The notes under the pieces were generated by a model, which had not been told where the DNA came from, did no database searches, and saw only the letters and a program-made list of their open reading frames with translations. DNA of 64,000 bases from Tepidiforma sp. (GTDB lineage: Bacteria > Chloroflexota > Dehalococcoidia > Tepidiformales > Tepidiformaceae), in NCBI GenBank assembly GCA_026003935.1, contig BPIE01000001.1, positions 558,001 to 622,000 of the forward strand, written 5' to 3'. Position numbers and translations under genes: made by a program. Positions 15,695-24,945 of this stretch are shown in pieces; positions within the stretch are counted from its first letter, which is position 1, and each line of letters opens with the position of its first letter.

Positions 15695-18169
15695 ATGGAG
15701 GCGAGCACGGCCGGGGCGCCGGACCCGGCGTTCATCCCGCCGCCGGGAACGGTCTTCGCGGAGGTTGCGGTGCACACGACGCAGCCTGCGCGGAAGCCGT
15801 TTACGTACGCGGTGCCCGAGGGGATGGCGGTTGCGCCGGGGATGGCGGTGTTCGTGCCGTTCGGTCCGCGCATCGTGCAGGGGGTGGTGCTGCGGCTGGC
15901 GGAACGGAGCGAGGTGGAGGCGGTACGTCCGATCAGTGCGGTGATGGATCCGGAGCCGCTGCTGGACGCGGCGCGGGCCGAGCTTGCGCTGTGGATGGCC
16001 GACGAGTACCTGGCGCCGCTGTGGGAGTGCGTGGCGTGCCTGCTGCCGGCGGGGTTCGGGCAGAAGCCGGTGACGATGGTGTCGCCCGTGGAGGTGCCGC
16101 CGCTGCTGCCGGTGTACCCGCGGGACCGGGCCATCCTGGCGTACCTCGCGGAGCATGGGCGGGTGACGCTGGACGAGCTGCGGGCGGCCGTCGGGCAAGT
16201 TTCGATGACGACGCTGAAGCGGCTGCAGGAGGCGGGACACCTGACGGTGACGCAGGGGCTGGCGCGCCCGGCGGGGAGGCCGAAGTTCGAGCGGCGGGTG
16301 GCGCTCGCCGTGATGCCGGAGGAAGCACGCGCTGCGGGGGAAGCGATGCTCGAGGAACGGCCGCGCTCGGTCGAGGGGCGGCTGCTGGTGCGGCTGGGGG
16401 AACGGGGGGATATTCCGCTGGGCGAGGCGCGGGAGCTGGGCGCGGGGCCGGGGCACCTCGAACGGCTGACGGAGCGGGGGCTGGTCCGGGTGTATGCGCG
16501 GAGGGTGGAGCGCGACCCGGCGGCGGCGGTGCGCGGGGGGCATCGGGAGCTGCCGGAGCTGAGTGCGGAGCAGCGGGCGGCGGCTGAGGCGGCCTGGCGG
16601 GAGCGGGTGACGCTCATCCACGGGGTGACGGGGGCGGGGAAGACTGAGGTGTACCTCGAGCTGGCGGGGCGCGCGCTGCGGGCAGGGCTCGGGGTGATGG
16701 TGCTGGTGCCGGAGATTTCGCTGACGCCGCAGGCAATCAGGCGGTTTGGGGAGCGCTTCGGCGATGAGCTGGCGGTGTTCCACTCGCGGCTTTCGACGGG
16801 CGAACTGTACGACCAGTGGTTTCGCGTGCACCGGGGCGATGCGCGGCTCGTGCTCGGTTCGCGGAGCGCGGTGTTTGCGCCGGTGCAGCGGCCGGGGCTG
16901 ATCGTGCTCGACGAGGAGCACGAGTGGAGCTACAAGCAGGCCGACCCCGTGCCGCGGTATCACGCGCGGGAGGTGGCGCTGAAGCTGGGGGAGCTGACCG
17001 GCGCACGGGTGGTGCTGGGGAGCGCGACGCCGGACGTGGTGACCTATCACCGGGCGGAGACGGGCCAGATTGCACGGGTCGAGCTGCGGGAGCGGGTCAT
17101 CCCGCTGGCGGGGGGCGGTACGGCGCGCGGCGAGCTGCCGGATGTTGAGGTGGTGGACATGCGGGAGGAGCTGCGGGCGGGGAACCGGAGCATGTTCAGC
17201 CGGGCGTTGCGGAGGGAGGTGCGGCGGGCGCTGGCGGCCGGCGAGCAGGTCATCCTGTTCGTGAACCGGCGGGGCTCGGCGCGCTTCGTGCTCTGCCGGG
17301 ACTGCGGCTACCTGCCGCTTTGCCCGTCGTGCGAAGTGGCGATGAGTCTCGACCAGGAGCATTCGATCCATGTTTCGCTGCGCTGCCACCATTGCGGCCG
17401 GACGCGGCGGCTGGAGGAGCGGTGTCCGCGGTGCGATGGTCTGCGGTATCGGCCCTTCGGGGTGGGGACGCAGCGGGTGGAGGCGGAGGCGCGGGTGGTT
17501 TTCGCGGGTGCGCGGGTGGCGCGCTGGGACAGCGACACGGCCCGGGGTCGGGATGCGCACGAGCGGATGGTGGCGGAGCTGGAGGCGGGGCGGGTCGACA
17601 TCGTGGTGGGTACGCAGCTGCTGGCGAAGGGGCTCGACCTGCCGAATCTGACGGTGGTCGGTGTGGTGGATGCCGACGTGGGGCTTTCGCTCCCGGATTT
17701 CCGGGCGGCAGAGCGGACGTTCCAGCTGTTGAGCCAGGTGGCGGGGCGAGCGGGGCGGCGCGACCGGCCGGGATGGGTAGGCATTCAGACGTATGAGCCG
17801 GAGGCCCCGTCGATCGTGGCGGCGGCGGCGCATGACTACCGAGACTTCTACAAGCAGGAGATCGCTCACCGGCGGCGGGCGGGGTATCCGCCGTTCAGCA
17901 GGCTGGTGCGGCTGGTGTACCGGCATCCGAACCTCGAGGCGGGGCTCGAGGAGGCGGGGCGGGTGGCGAATGAGCTGAGGGTGCTGCGGGATGCGGAGGG
18001 GCGCGCCGAGCCGGACATCCTGGGGCCGACGCGGCCGTTCATTCCGAGGGTGCGGGGAGAGCACCGGTGGCAGATTTTGCTGCGGGGGAGGCGGCCGGCC
18101 TCGCTGGTGGGGAGGGTTCGGCTTGGTGAGCGGTGGCAGGTGGATGTGGACCCGGCGTCGCTGCTGTGA
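15695..18169 (+). CDS. priA: Primosomal protein N' (PriA helicase)
   Basis: About 824 residues. The N-terminal DNA-binding domain is at 1-105, followed by a helicase core with Walker A GVTGAGKTEVY and DEEH (ATPase box), and the helicase signature QLLAKGLDLPN. A zinc cluster reads CRDCGYLPLCPSC, then CHHCGRTRRLEERCPRC, eight cysteines in four pairs; the last is followed by DG rather than GS. PriA reloads the replisome at stalled forks. ATG 15695 is chosen over 15686 because of the TACCAT-N7 spacing. It is transcribed alone, 99 nt before fabD. Confidence 0.95.
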   Translation: MEASTAGAPDPAFIPPPGTVFAEVAVHTTQPARKPFTYAVPEGMAVAPGMAVFVPFGPRIVQGVVLRLAERSEVEAVRPISAVMDPEPLLDAARAELALWMADEYLAPLWECVACLLPAGFGQKPVTMVSPVEVPPLLPVYPRDRAILAYLAEHGRVTLDELRAAVGQVSMTTLKRLQEAGHLTVTQGLARPAGRPKFERRVALAVMPEEARAAGEAMLEERPRSVEGRLLVRLGERGDIPLGEARELGAGPGHLERLTERGLVRVYARRVERDPAAAVRGGHRELPELSAEQRAAAEAAWRERVTLIHGVTGAGKTEVYLELAGRALRAGLGVMVLVPEISLTPQAIRRFGERFGDELAVFHSRLSTGELYDQWFRVHRGDARLVLGSRSAVFAPVQRPGLIVLDEEHEWSYKQADPVPRYHAREVALKLGELTGARVVLGSATPDVVTYHRAETGQIARVELRERVIPLAGGGTARGELPDVEVVDMREELRAGNRSMFSRALRREVRRALAAGEQVILFVNRRGSARFVLCRDCGYLPLCPSCEVAMSLDQEHSIHVSLRCHHCGRTRRLEERCPRCDGLRYRPFGVGTQRVEAEARVVFAGARVARWDSDTARGRDAHERMVAELEAGRVDIVVGTQLLAKGLDLPNLTVVGVVDADVGLSLPDFRAAERTFQLLSQVAGRAGRRDRPGWVGIQTYEPEAPSIVAAAAHDYRDFYKQEIAHRRRAGYPPFSRLVRLVYRHPNLEAGLEEAGRVANELRVLRDAEGRAEPDILGPTRPFIPRVRGEHRWQILLRGRRPASLVGRVRLGERWQVDVDPASLL

Positions 18170-18210
18170 CGGTTTGGGGCTGGCAAACCTTCGCCCGGTC
18201 GGGGAGGTGC

Positions 18211-18219
18211 TGGTATCCT
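18211..18219 (+). promoter_or_regulatory. Extended -10 promoter of the fab operon
   Basis: TGGTATCCT (TGn plus TATCCT), 50 nt before the fabD ATG. Downstream, CTGCAG repeats and CGGGCC/GGCCCG could pair into a leader hairpin ahead of the ribosome binding site AAGGGA. Confidence 0.5.
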
Positions 18220-18268
18220 GCAGGGCTAACCGGGCCGTGGAGGCCCGCTGCAGAAGGGATGGTTCGGC

Positions 18269-19258
18269 ATGGACCAGGAGCTGAAGCCGTGGTCGCGGCT
18301 GGCGCTGATCTTCCCGGGGCAGGGCTCGCAGCACGTGGGCATGGGCGAGAAGCTGGCCCAGGTTTCGCGGGCTGCGCGGGAGGTGTTTCGGCGGGCGGAT
18401 GAGCTACTGGAGCGGAATCTCTCGAAGCTGTGCTGGGAGGGCCCGGCGGAGGAGCTGGAATCGACGCGCAACCAGCAGCCGGCGACGTACGTGACGTCGA
18501 TTGCGTGGCTCGAGGCGCTGAAGGAGCGGTGGGCCGCAATTGGGCGCCCATTCCAGCCGTTCCTGTTTGCGGGCCATTCGATGGGGGAGTACACGGCGGC
18601 GGTGGCTGCGGGCTCGATTTCGTTCGAAGACGGGCTGGAGCTGGTGGAGGCGCGCGGGATGCTGATGGAGGAGGCGGGACGGGAGAACCCGGGCGGGATG
18701 GCCTCGATCCTGGGACTGCCGGAGGAGAAGGTGCTGGAGATTTGTGCGGAGGCCTCGAAGGAGGGGTATGTCGGGCTCGCAAACTCGAATTGCGAGGGGC
18801 AGAGTGTGATTTCGGGCTACCTGAAGCCGCTGAAGGTGGCGATGGAGCTGGCGGAGAAGGCCAAGGCGCGGCGGGTGGTCCGGCTGCCGATTTCGATCGG
18901 GTCGCATTCGCCGCTGATGGCGAAGGCGAGCGAAGGGATGGCGGCGATTCTCGACCGGGTGAAGGTGAAGGACCCGATCCGCCCGCTGGTGGGGAATGTC
19001 AACGCGAGCCTGCTGCGGACGGGCGCTGAGGTTTGCCAGGAGCTGAAAGAGCAGCTGACGCACGGGGTGCAGTGGCAAAGGACGATTGAGCGGATGCGGG
19101 ACGAGGGTGCGGATCTGTTCCTGGAGGTGGGGCCGGGGTCGGTGCTGACGAAGCTGGTGCGGCGAATCGATTACAGCGTGAACAGCCTTTCGATGAGCGA
19201 CGAGTACGAAGGGCTGCTCTCGGAGCGATGGGCGCTGGTGGAGGCTTCGGCGCGATGA
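18269..19258 (+). CDS. fabD: Malonyl-CoA:ACP transacylase
   Basis: The 329-residue enzyme loads malonyl groups on acyl carrier protein. FPGQGSQHVGMG near residue 15 forms the oxyanion region, GHSMGEYTA near 107 holds the nucleophilic serine, and SIGSHSPLM near 212 the catalytic histidine. GNVNA and QLTHGVQW close the active site. Length is close to the family's usual 310. AAGGGA is about 8 nt before ATG 18269. Its TGA overlaps the fabF ATG (ATGA). No fabH or fabG is present in this cluster. Confidence 0.96.
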   Translation: MDQELKPWSRLALIFPGQGSQHVGMGEKLAQVSRAAREVFRRADELLERNLSKLCWEGPAEELESTRNQQPATYVTSIAWLEALKERWAAIGRPFQPFLFAGHSMGEYTAAVAAGSISFEDGLELVEARGMLMEEAGRENPGGMASILGLPEEKVLEICAEASKEGYVGLANSNCEGQSVISGYLKPLKVAMELAEKAKARRVVRLPISIGSHSPLMAKASEGMAAILDRVKVKDPIRPLVGNVNASLLRTGAEVCQELKEQLTHGVQWQRTIERMRDEGADLFLEVGPGSVLTKLVRRIDYSVNSLSMSDEYEGLLSERWALVEASAR

Positions 19259-20493
19259 GCCGGCGGGTGGTGGTGACCGGGGTCGGTGCGGTGACGGCGG
19301 TGGGGCATACGGCCGAGGAGACCTGGCAGGCGATGCTCGAGGGACGGAGCGGCATCGGGCCGATTACGCTGTTCGACCCGGAGCCGTACCCGGTGCGGAT
19401 CCAGGCGGAGGTGAAGGGGTACGAGCTGGGCGACCGGGTCGACCCGAAGCAGCAGCGGTACATGAACCGTTCGGTGACGTTCGGGGTTGGGGCGGCGCTG
19501 GATGCGCTGGCAGACAGCGGGCTGGAGGTGACCGAGGAAAACGCCGACATGGTCGGGGTGATTTTCGGTTCGGGGGCGGGCGGCACGGACATGGTGCTGG
19601 AGCACCAGCGGATTCTCGAGGAGAAGGGGCCGCGGCGGATTACGCCGTTCCTCGTGGCGAACTTCATCCCGGATGCGGCGAGCGGGCACATTGCGATTGC
19701 GACGGGAGCGCGGGGGCCGAACCTGGCGCCGGTTGCGGCGTGTGCGACGGGCGCGGCGGCGATCGGGGAGGCGTTCGAGACGATCCGGCGGGGCGACGCG
19801 GATGCGGTGATTTCGGGAAGCTCGGAGGCGGTGCTGCTGCCGATTTACCACGCGACGTGGTGTTCGATGCGGGCGCTGGCGAGTGACAACGAGCACCCGG
19901 AGCGGGCGTTGAAACCGTTCGACTTGCACCGGGACGGGTTCGTGGCTGGCGAGGGCGCGTGCGGGATGGTGCTGGAGGAGTACGAGCACGCGAAGGCGCG
20001 GGGCGCGCGCATCTACTGCGAGGTGATCGGCTACGGGTCATCGAACGATGCGTTCGACATGATTGCGCTGCACGAGACGGGCCGTGGGCTGAAGCGGGCG
20101 GTGCTGGCGGCGATTCGGAAGGCCGGGATTGCCCCGGCGGAGATCGACTACATCAACCCGCACGGGAGCGGGACGCCGCTGAACGACCGCGTGGAGACGC
20201 TGGTGTTCAAGGAAGTGATGGGGGAGGCGGCGTACCGGGCGGCGATTTCGTCGGTGAAGCCGATTACGGGGCACTGCATGGGGGCGAGCGGTTCGGTCGA
20301 GGCGCTTGCGTGCGTGATGGCGATCCGCGACCAGAAGGTGGCTCCGACGATCAACTACACGACGCCCGACCCTGAGTGCGACCTCGACTACGTGCCGAAC
20401 GTGGCGCGCGAGATGCGGGTCAACGTCGCGATGACGACGTCGGTCGGGCTGGGCGGGCACAACGCCTGCCTGATATTCCGAAAGGTCGATTGA
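19255..20493 (+). CDS. fabF: Beta-ketoacyl-ACP synthase II, copy 1
   Basis: The 412-residue condensing enzyme elongates acyl-ACP with malonyl-ACP. The nucleophile is C163 in AACATGAAA, and the histidines are in NPHGSGTPLND (usually NAHGTST) and GHCMGASGSVEA. Lysine and phenylalanine of the gate region are retained. The start ATG 19255 overlaps the fabD stop; the 27 nt of open frame upstream are a shadow. It is followed by a second, distinct FabF, so the two may differ in chain-length preference. Confidence 0.93.
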   Translation: MSRRVVVTGVGAVTAVGHTAEETWQAMLEGRSGIGPITLFDPEPYPVRIQAEVKGYELGDRVDPKQQRYMNRSVTFGVGAALDALADSGLEVTEENADMVGVIFGSGAGGTDMVLEHQRILEEKGPRRITPFLVANFIPDAASGHIAIATGARGPNLAPVAACATGAAAIGEAFETIRRGDADAVISGSSEAVLLPIYHATWCSMRALASDNEHPERALKPFDLHRDGFVAGEGACGMVLEEYEHAKARGARIYCEVIGYGSSNDAFDMIALHETGRGLKRAVLAAIRKAGIAPAEIDYINPHGSGTPLNDRVETLVFKEVMGEAAYRAAISSVKPITGHCMGASGSVEALACVMAIRDQKVAPTINYTTPDPECDLDYVPNVAREMRVNVAMTTSVGLGGHNACLIFRKVD

Positions 20494-20509
20494 CCGAGGA
20501 GAGCAGCCT

Positions 20510-21748
20510 GTGAGGCGAGCACTGGTAACCGGCGTGGGGGCCATCACGCCGATTGGACTGACCGCGCACGAGTTCTGGGAGAATCTCGTGGCGGGGGTTT
20601 CGGGCGCGGGCCCGATCACGCGCTTCGATGCGTCGGAGCTGCCGGTGCGGATCGCGACCGAGGTGAAGGGCTTCGAACCCGGCCGCTATATGGACACGAA
20701 AGAGGCGCGGCGGATGTCGCGCTTCGCGCAGTTTGCGGTGGCGGCGGCGAAGCTCGCGGCGGAGGATGCGGGGCTGGTGTTGACGGACGAAGAGCGGCGC
20801 CGGGCGGGTTCGGCGATTGCGACGGGCTCGGGCGGCGCCATCGACACGATGGACGAGACGCTCGTGTTGAAGGAGCGGGGGCCGAACCGGGTCAGCCCGT
20901 TTTACGTGCCGACGATGGCGCCGAACATGGGGGCGTGCCAGGTTTCGATGCACCTTGGTCTGCGGGGCCCGGCGATGGCGAGCGTGGCGGCGTGCGCGAG
21001 CGGGCTGTACAGCTACATCGAGGCGAAACAACTGATCGCGTCGGGGCGGTGCGACGTGGTGCTGGCGGGGGGAACGGAGGCGGCGCTGCACCCGCTCCCG
21101 ATTGCCGCGCTGGCGAACATGAAGGCGCTGAGCCGCCGGAATGACGAGCCGGAGCGGGCGAGCCGGCCGTTCGACCGGGACCGGGACGGTTTCGTGTTTG
21201 GGGAGGGTGCGGTGGTGATGGTGATCGAGTCGGAGGAACGGGCGCGTGCCCGCGGCGCCCGGGTGTACGCGGAGCTTGCGGGCGGCGGCCTGAGCTGCGA
21301 TGCGTACCACATCACGGCGCCGCTGGAAGACGGCTCAGGCGCGTGCGATGCGATGGTGGAGGCGCTGCGGGATTCGGGGATCGCGCCGGGTGAGGTGGAC
21401 TACATCGCGGCGCACGGGACGGGGACGCCGCTGAACGATGTGGCGGAGACGAAGGCGATCAAGCTGGCCTACGGGGAGCACGCTTACCGGCTGGCGGTGA
21501 GCTCGCCGAAGTCGATGGTGGGGCACCTGCTGGGCGCGGCGGGCGCGGTGGGTGCGCTGGCAGCAGCACTGGCGGTGTATCACGACGTGGTGCCGCCGAC
21601 GATCAACCTCGAGAACCCGGACCCGGAGTGCGACCTCGACTATGTGCCGCTGCGGGCGCGCGCGATGCGCGTGCGGGCTGCGGCCGCGAACGGGTTTGGG
21701 TTTGGGGGCCAGAACGGGTCGGTGGTCTTCCGCAAGTACGAAGGCTGA
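20510..21748 (+). CDS. fabF: Beta-ketoacyl-ACP synthase II, copy 2
   Basis: Another 412-residue KAS II with nucleophile C162 (ACASGLYSY), AAHGTGTPLND and GHLLGAAGAVGA, so the Cys-His-His triad is complete and the sequence around it is closer to the usual consensus than in copy 1. The start is GTG 20510 with GAGGAG about 10 nt upstream. The two copies differ throughout, so this is an old duplication rather than a recent tandem repeat. Both probably act with FabD and AcpP of the same operon. Confidence 0.93.
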   Translation: MRRALVTGVGAITPIGLTAHEFWENLVAGVSGAGPITRFDASELPVRIATEVKGFEPGRYMDTKEARRMSRFAQFAVAAAKLAAEDAGLVLTDEERRRAGSAIATGSGGAIDTMDETLVLKERGPNRVSPFYVPTMAPNMGACQVSMHLGLRGPAMASVAACASGLYSYIEAKQLIASGRCDVVLAGGTEAALHPLPIAALANMKALSRRNDEPERASRPFDRDRDGFVFGEGAVVMVIESEERARARGARVYAELAGGGLSCDAYHITAPLEDGSGACDAMVEALRDSGIAPGEVDYIAAHGTGTPLNDVAETKAIKLAYGEHAYRLAVSSPKSMVGHLLGAAGAVGALAAALAVYHDVVPPTINLENPDPECDLDYVPLRARAMRVRAAAANGFGFGGQNGSVVFRKYEG

Positions 21749-21805
21749 CGTAGCCTAGCGGGCGCCCGGCAGCGCCAACGAGAGTAACGAGGGGAGCAAT
21801 CGCCA

Positions 21806-22057
21806 ATGGCAACAGTGTTCGAACGAGTCCGTGATGTGGTGGTGCGGCAGCTCAAGGTGAGCCCCGACGAGGTGACGCCGGAGGCGAACCTCGTGGAGGA
21901 CCTGCGGGCCGATTCGCTCGATATCGTCGACCTGACGATTGCGATCGAGGAGGAGTTCGCGGACCAGGCGGAATTCGAGATCCGCGATGAGGATGCGGAG
22001 AACATCAAGACGGTCCAGGACATCATTGATTTCCTGGCGCACCAGGGGATTCACTGA
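21806..22057 (+). CDS. acpP: Acyl carrier protein
   Basis: The 83-residue acidic protein has the phosphopantetheine site ADSLD with S37. The helices around it, [19 protein letters not shown], are slightly unusual: DIVDL replaces the common DTVEL. It carries growing acyl chains between FabD, KAS and reductases. GAGGGGAG lies about 8 nt before ATG 21806. Last gene of the fabD-fabF-fabF-acpP group; 12 nt separate its stop from that of the convergent desulfurase. Confidence 0.96.
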   Translation: MATVFERVRDVVVRQLKVSPDEVTPEANLVEDLRADSLDIVDLTIAIEEEFADQAEFEIRDEDAENIKTVQDIIDFLAHQGIH

Positions 22058-22069
22058 GCTGATGGCTTG

Positions 22070-23242
22070 TTAACTGGCGCCGGCGAGGGCGCGCAGCCTG
22101 CCGACGACCTCGGGGAGCACCTGGAGGACGCGGTCGATCTCGGCGTCGGTGTTGTGACGGCCGAGGGTGAGGCGGAGTGAGGCGTGCGCGAGGTCGGGTT
22201 CGATGCCCATGGCGGTGAGGACGTGGGAGGGTTCGAGGGCGCCGGTGGTGCAGGCCGAGCCGCTGCTGGCTGCGATGTCGGCCATGTCGAGGGCGAGCAG
22301 GACGCTTTCGCCCTCGACGTTGCGGAAGCAGCAGGAGAAGTTGTTGGGGAGGCGACGGGCGGGGTCGGCGGGGCCGGTGATGACGGTATCGGGGATACGC
22401 TCGGGAAGCTCGAAGAGGAGGCGGTTGCGAAGGCGCTGGACGTGGGCGTTGAACGCCTCGCGCTCCTGCCAGGCGATCTGCATGGCGGCGGCGAGCCCGA
22501 CGATACCGGGGACGTTTTCGGTGCCGGCGCGGCGCTCTTTTTCTTGGCTTCCGCCGAGGATGAGGGGCTGCCAGGGTGTGCGGTTCTTGATGTAGAGGAG
22601 CCCGATGCCCTTGGGGCCGTAGATTTTGTGGCCGGCGAGGCTGAGGAGGTCGACGCCGAGGCGAGCGGGGGTGATGTCGAGGGAGCCTGCGGCTTGGACG
22701 GCGTCGGTGTGGACGACGAGGCGGGGGTTCCTTTCGCGGGCGATGCGGGCGGCTTCGGCGACGGGCTGGATGGTGCCGACCTCGTTATTGGCGGTCATGA
22801 TGGAGACGAGGACGGTTTCGGGGCCGACGGCATCGGCGAGGGCTTCGAGGGAGACGACACCATCGCGGTCGACGGGGAGGTAGGTCGCGCGGAAGCCTTC
22901 GCGTTCGAGCTGTTCGACGGTGTGGAGGACGGCGTGGTGTTCGATGGCTGTGGTGATGATGTGGTTGCCGCGGCCGCGGGCGCGCTGGGCGAGGGCGGCG
23001 CCGCGGATGGCGGCGTTGTCGGATTCGGTGCCGCCGGAGGTGAAGACGATCTCTTTGGGGGAGGCGCCGAGGAGGTCGGCGATGGTCTTGCGGGCGGCAT
23101 CGAGGGCGCGGCGGGCTTCCTGCCCTTCGAGGTAGATGCTGGAGGGGTTGCCCCAGTGGGTGGTGAAGAAGGGCAACATGGCTTCGACGACGCGCGGGTC
23201 GGGTGGCGTGGTGGCGGCGTGGTCGAGGTAAATGCGGGGCAT
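22070..23242 (-). CDS. Cysteine desulfurase (NifS/IscS type)
   Basis: A 390-residue PLP enzyme that moves sulfur from cysteine to a persulfide for Fe-S clusters and tRNA thiolation. FTSGGTESDN near residue 70, the PLP-lysine segment LAGHKIYGPKG near 205, RAGTENVPGI and the cysteine loop SSGSACTTGALEPS near 325 are all present. The loop is the short group II-like form, but the surrounding sequence fits NifS/IscS group I. ATG 23242 lies 6 nt after a TACCCT box without a Shine-Dalgarno sequence. No iscU or mnmA is adjacent. Confidence 0.94.
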   Translation of the reverse strand: MPRIYLDHAATTPPDPRVVEAMLPFFTTHWGNPSSIYLEGQEARRALDAARKTIADLLGASPKEIVFTSGGTESDNAAIRGAALAQRARGRGNHIITTAIEHHAVLHTVEQLEREGFRATYLPVDRDGVVSLEALADAVGPETVLVSIMTANNEVGTIQPVAEAARIARERNPRLVVHTDAVQAAGSLDITPARLGVDLLSLAGHKIYGPKGIGLLYIKNRTPWQPLILGGSQEKERRAGTENVPGIVGLAAAMQIAWQEREAFNAHVQRLRNRLLFELPERIPDTVITGPADPARRLPNNFSCCFRNVEGESVLLALDMADIAASSGSACTTGALEPSHVLTAMGIEPDLAHASLRLTLGRHNTDAEIDRVLQVLPEVVGRLRALAGAS

Positions 23243-23248
23243 GGATTC

Positions 23249-23254
23249 AGGGTA
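23249..23254 (-). promoter_or_regulatory. -10 box of the desulfurase gene, leaderless spacing
   Basis: TACCCT ending 6 nt before ATG 23242. It is back-to-back with the nusA promoter. Confidence 0.4.
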
Positions 23255-23294
23255 GCGGATTGGGGAGGGAGGTGATCACGCGGGGCGGGGAACG

Positions 23295-23303
23295 TGGTAT
23301 GCT
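23295..23303 (+). promoter_or_regulatory. Extended -10 promoter of the nusA operon
   Basis: TGGTATGCT (TGn plus TATGCT) about 55 nt before the nusA ATG. A weak TGATCA lies 19 nt further upstream. Confidence 0.55.
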
Positions 23304-23325
23304 GTCGGCAGCGATTCCATCCGGG

Positions 23326-23349
23326 AGTGGGCCCCGCGCCCACTTTTTT
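23326..23349 (+). terminator. Terminator-like hairpin in the nusA leader (possible attenuator)
   Basis: Stem GTGGGC/GCCCAC with loop CCCGC and flanking A-T pairing, followed by six T, ending 9 nt before ATG 23359. No plus-strand gene ends upstream within 1.2 kb, so it can only act on transcripts starting at the nusA promoter. Attenuation is inferred. Confidence 0.7.
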
Positions 23350-23358
23350 GTTGAGAGC

Positions 23359-24894
23359 ATGAAGAACGAACTGTTGTTGGCGCTGAACCAGCTTGCCGCG
23401 GAGAAGAACCTGCCGGCGGAGACGGTGTACGAGGCGGTCGAGGCGGCCCTGACCTCGGCGTTCCGGCGCGAGGAGGACGATGCGCCGAACATGTATGTGA
23501 AGATCGACGCGCGGAACGGTGAAATCCGGGCGTATCGGCAGATGTTCGTGGTGGAGGAGGTGGAGAATCCGCGCGTAGAGATGAGTGTGGAGGAGGCGCG
23601 CCGCTGGAAGCCGGATGCGCGGCCGGGGGACGTGCTGGACTTCGAGGAGGAGATCCCGAAGAACGCGGGGCGGATTGCGGCGCAGACGGCGAAGCAGGTG
23701 GTGCTGCAGCGCCTGCGGGAGGCGGAGCGGGATGCGATTTATGAGGAGTACATCCACAAGGTCGGTGAACTGGTGGTGGGGACGGTGCAGAAGGTGGAGC
23801 CCCGCCAGATCATCGTCGACCTGGGGCGGGGGACGGAGGCGGTGCTGCCGGCGAGCGAGCAGGTGCGGAATGAGCACCTTCGGGCGGGGCAGCGGGTGCG
23901 GGTGCTGATTGCGGAGGTGAACCGGGCTTCGAAGGGGCCGCAGATTGTGGTGAGCCGGGCGCACCGGAACCTGCTGCGGCGACTGTTCGAGATGGAAGTG
24001 CCGGAGATCAAGAGCGGCACGGTGGAGATCAAGAGCATCGCGCGGGAGGGCGGGCACCGGAGCAAGATTGCGGTCTGGGCGCGCAACCCGGCGATTGACC
24101 CTATTGGGGCGTGTGTCGGGGTGCGCGGCTCGCGCATTCAGAACATCGTGAACGAGCTCAACGGGGAGCGCATCGATGTCATCAAGTGGGACCCGGACCC
24201 GGCGAAGTTCGTGGCGAACGCGCTGAGCCCGGCGCAGGTGACGGAGGTTGAAATCGACCCTGCGGAGCGGCTGGCATCGGTAGTGGTGCCGGACCGGATG
24301 ATGTCGCTGGCGATTGGCAAGGACGGGCAGAATGCGCGCCTGGCGGCGAAGCTGACGGGCTGGCGGATTACGGTGCTGAGCGAGTCGGCGAAGGAGCGTG
24401 CGGAGGCGGGCGAGCCCGAAGCGCCGATGGCGTTCGAGCCGTACGCACCGGGCGAGGCTCCGGACATCGACGTGCTGCAGGAGGCGGAGCAGGTGGCTGC
24501 TGCCGCCGAAGAGTCGACGGTGCCACAGCCGTTCGACGTCGCTTCGACCGCGCCGGCGGTGCCGATGACGGAGACGGAGCCGGTGCAGGAGGAGGAAGAG
24601 GAGGAGATTTCGTTCGCGTCGATCGTCGAGACGATTCCCGTGCCGCGCGGCGAGGAGCGGGAATCGGAGGACTATGGCGAGGACGAGGACGAGGAGTACG
24701 AGATCCCGGCGGCGATCATCGAGGAATCGCGGCCGTCGTCGATCCGGTTTGCGGAGGATGTGCTGCCGCGCCGGGACGAGGAAGACGAGCCGCTGCCGAA
24801 GAAGTCGGCGGGGAAGAAGGCGAAGCGTGCGCCCCGGTACTACGACGAGGGCGACGACATGGAAGACATCGACTACGCGGGCCGGATTCACTGA
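23359..24894 (+). CDS. nusA: Transcription factor NusA with long acidic tail
   Basis: The 511-residue protein has the NusA N-domain (1-125), S1 (about 134-200, GELVVGTVQKVEPRQ), and two KH domains (about 205-345) with CVGVRGSRIQNI and LAIGKDGQNARLA. From about 355 onward comes a 155-residue tail rich in Glu and Asp with KKSAGKKAKR near its end. NusA modulates pausing, termination and antitermination. Short spacing between GAGAG and ATG 23359. The long open frame upstream reads through the promoter and is rejected. RimP, which usually precedes nusA, is not encoded here. Confidence 0.95.
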   Translation: MKNELLLALNQLAAEKNLPAETVYEAVEAALTSAFRREEDDAPNMYVKIDARNGEIRAYRQMFVVEEVENPRVEMSVEEARRWKPDARPGDVLDFEEEIPKNAGRIAAQTAKQVVLQRLREAERDAIYEEYIHKVGELVVGTVQKVEPRQIIVDLGRGTEAVLPASEQVRNEHLRAGQRVRVLIAEVNRASKGPQIVVSRAHRNLLRRLFEMEVPEIKSGTVEIKSIAREGGHRSKIAVWARNPAIDPIGACVGVRGSRIQNIVNELNGERIDVIKWDPDPAKFVANALSPAQVTEVEIDPAERLASVVVPDRMMSLAIGKDGQNARLAAKLTGWRITVLSESAKERAEAGEPEAPMAFEPYAPGEAPDIDVLQEAEQVAAAAEESTVPQPFDVASTAPAVPMTETEPVQEEEEEEISFASIVETIPVPRGEERESEDYGEDEDEEYEIPAAIIEESRPSSIRFAEDVLPRRDEEDEPLPKKSAGKKAKRAPRYYDEGDDMEDIDYAGRIH

Positions 24895-24945
24895 TGTCCG
24901 GCCCGGCCAAGCGGTACGACAGGAGCGTTCGCGATTACGTCGGGA

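Noticed and set aside
13433-18334. A 1633-codon open frame on minus
   Set aside because: Only its last 298 codons encode the amidohydrolase. The rest is antisense to priA and the MFS gene, with arginine/proline-rich low-complexity translation typical of a shadow frame in high-GC DNA.
23203-23358. N-terminal extension of NusA
   Set aside because: It would read through the promoter and terminator hairpin, has no ribosome binding site, and homologous NusA begins at MKNELLLAL.
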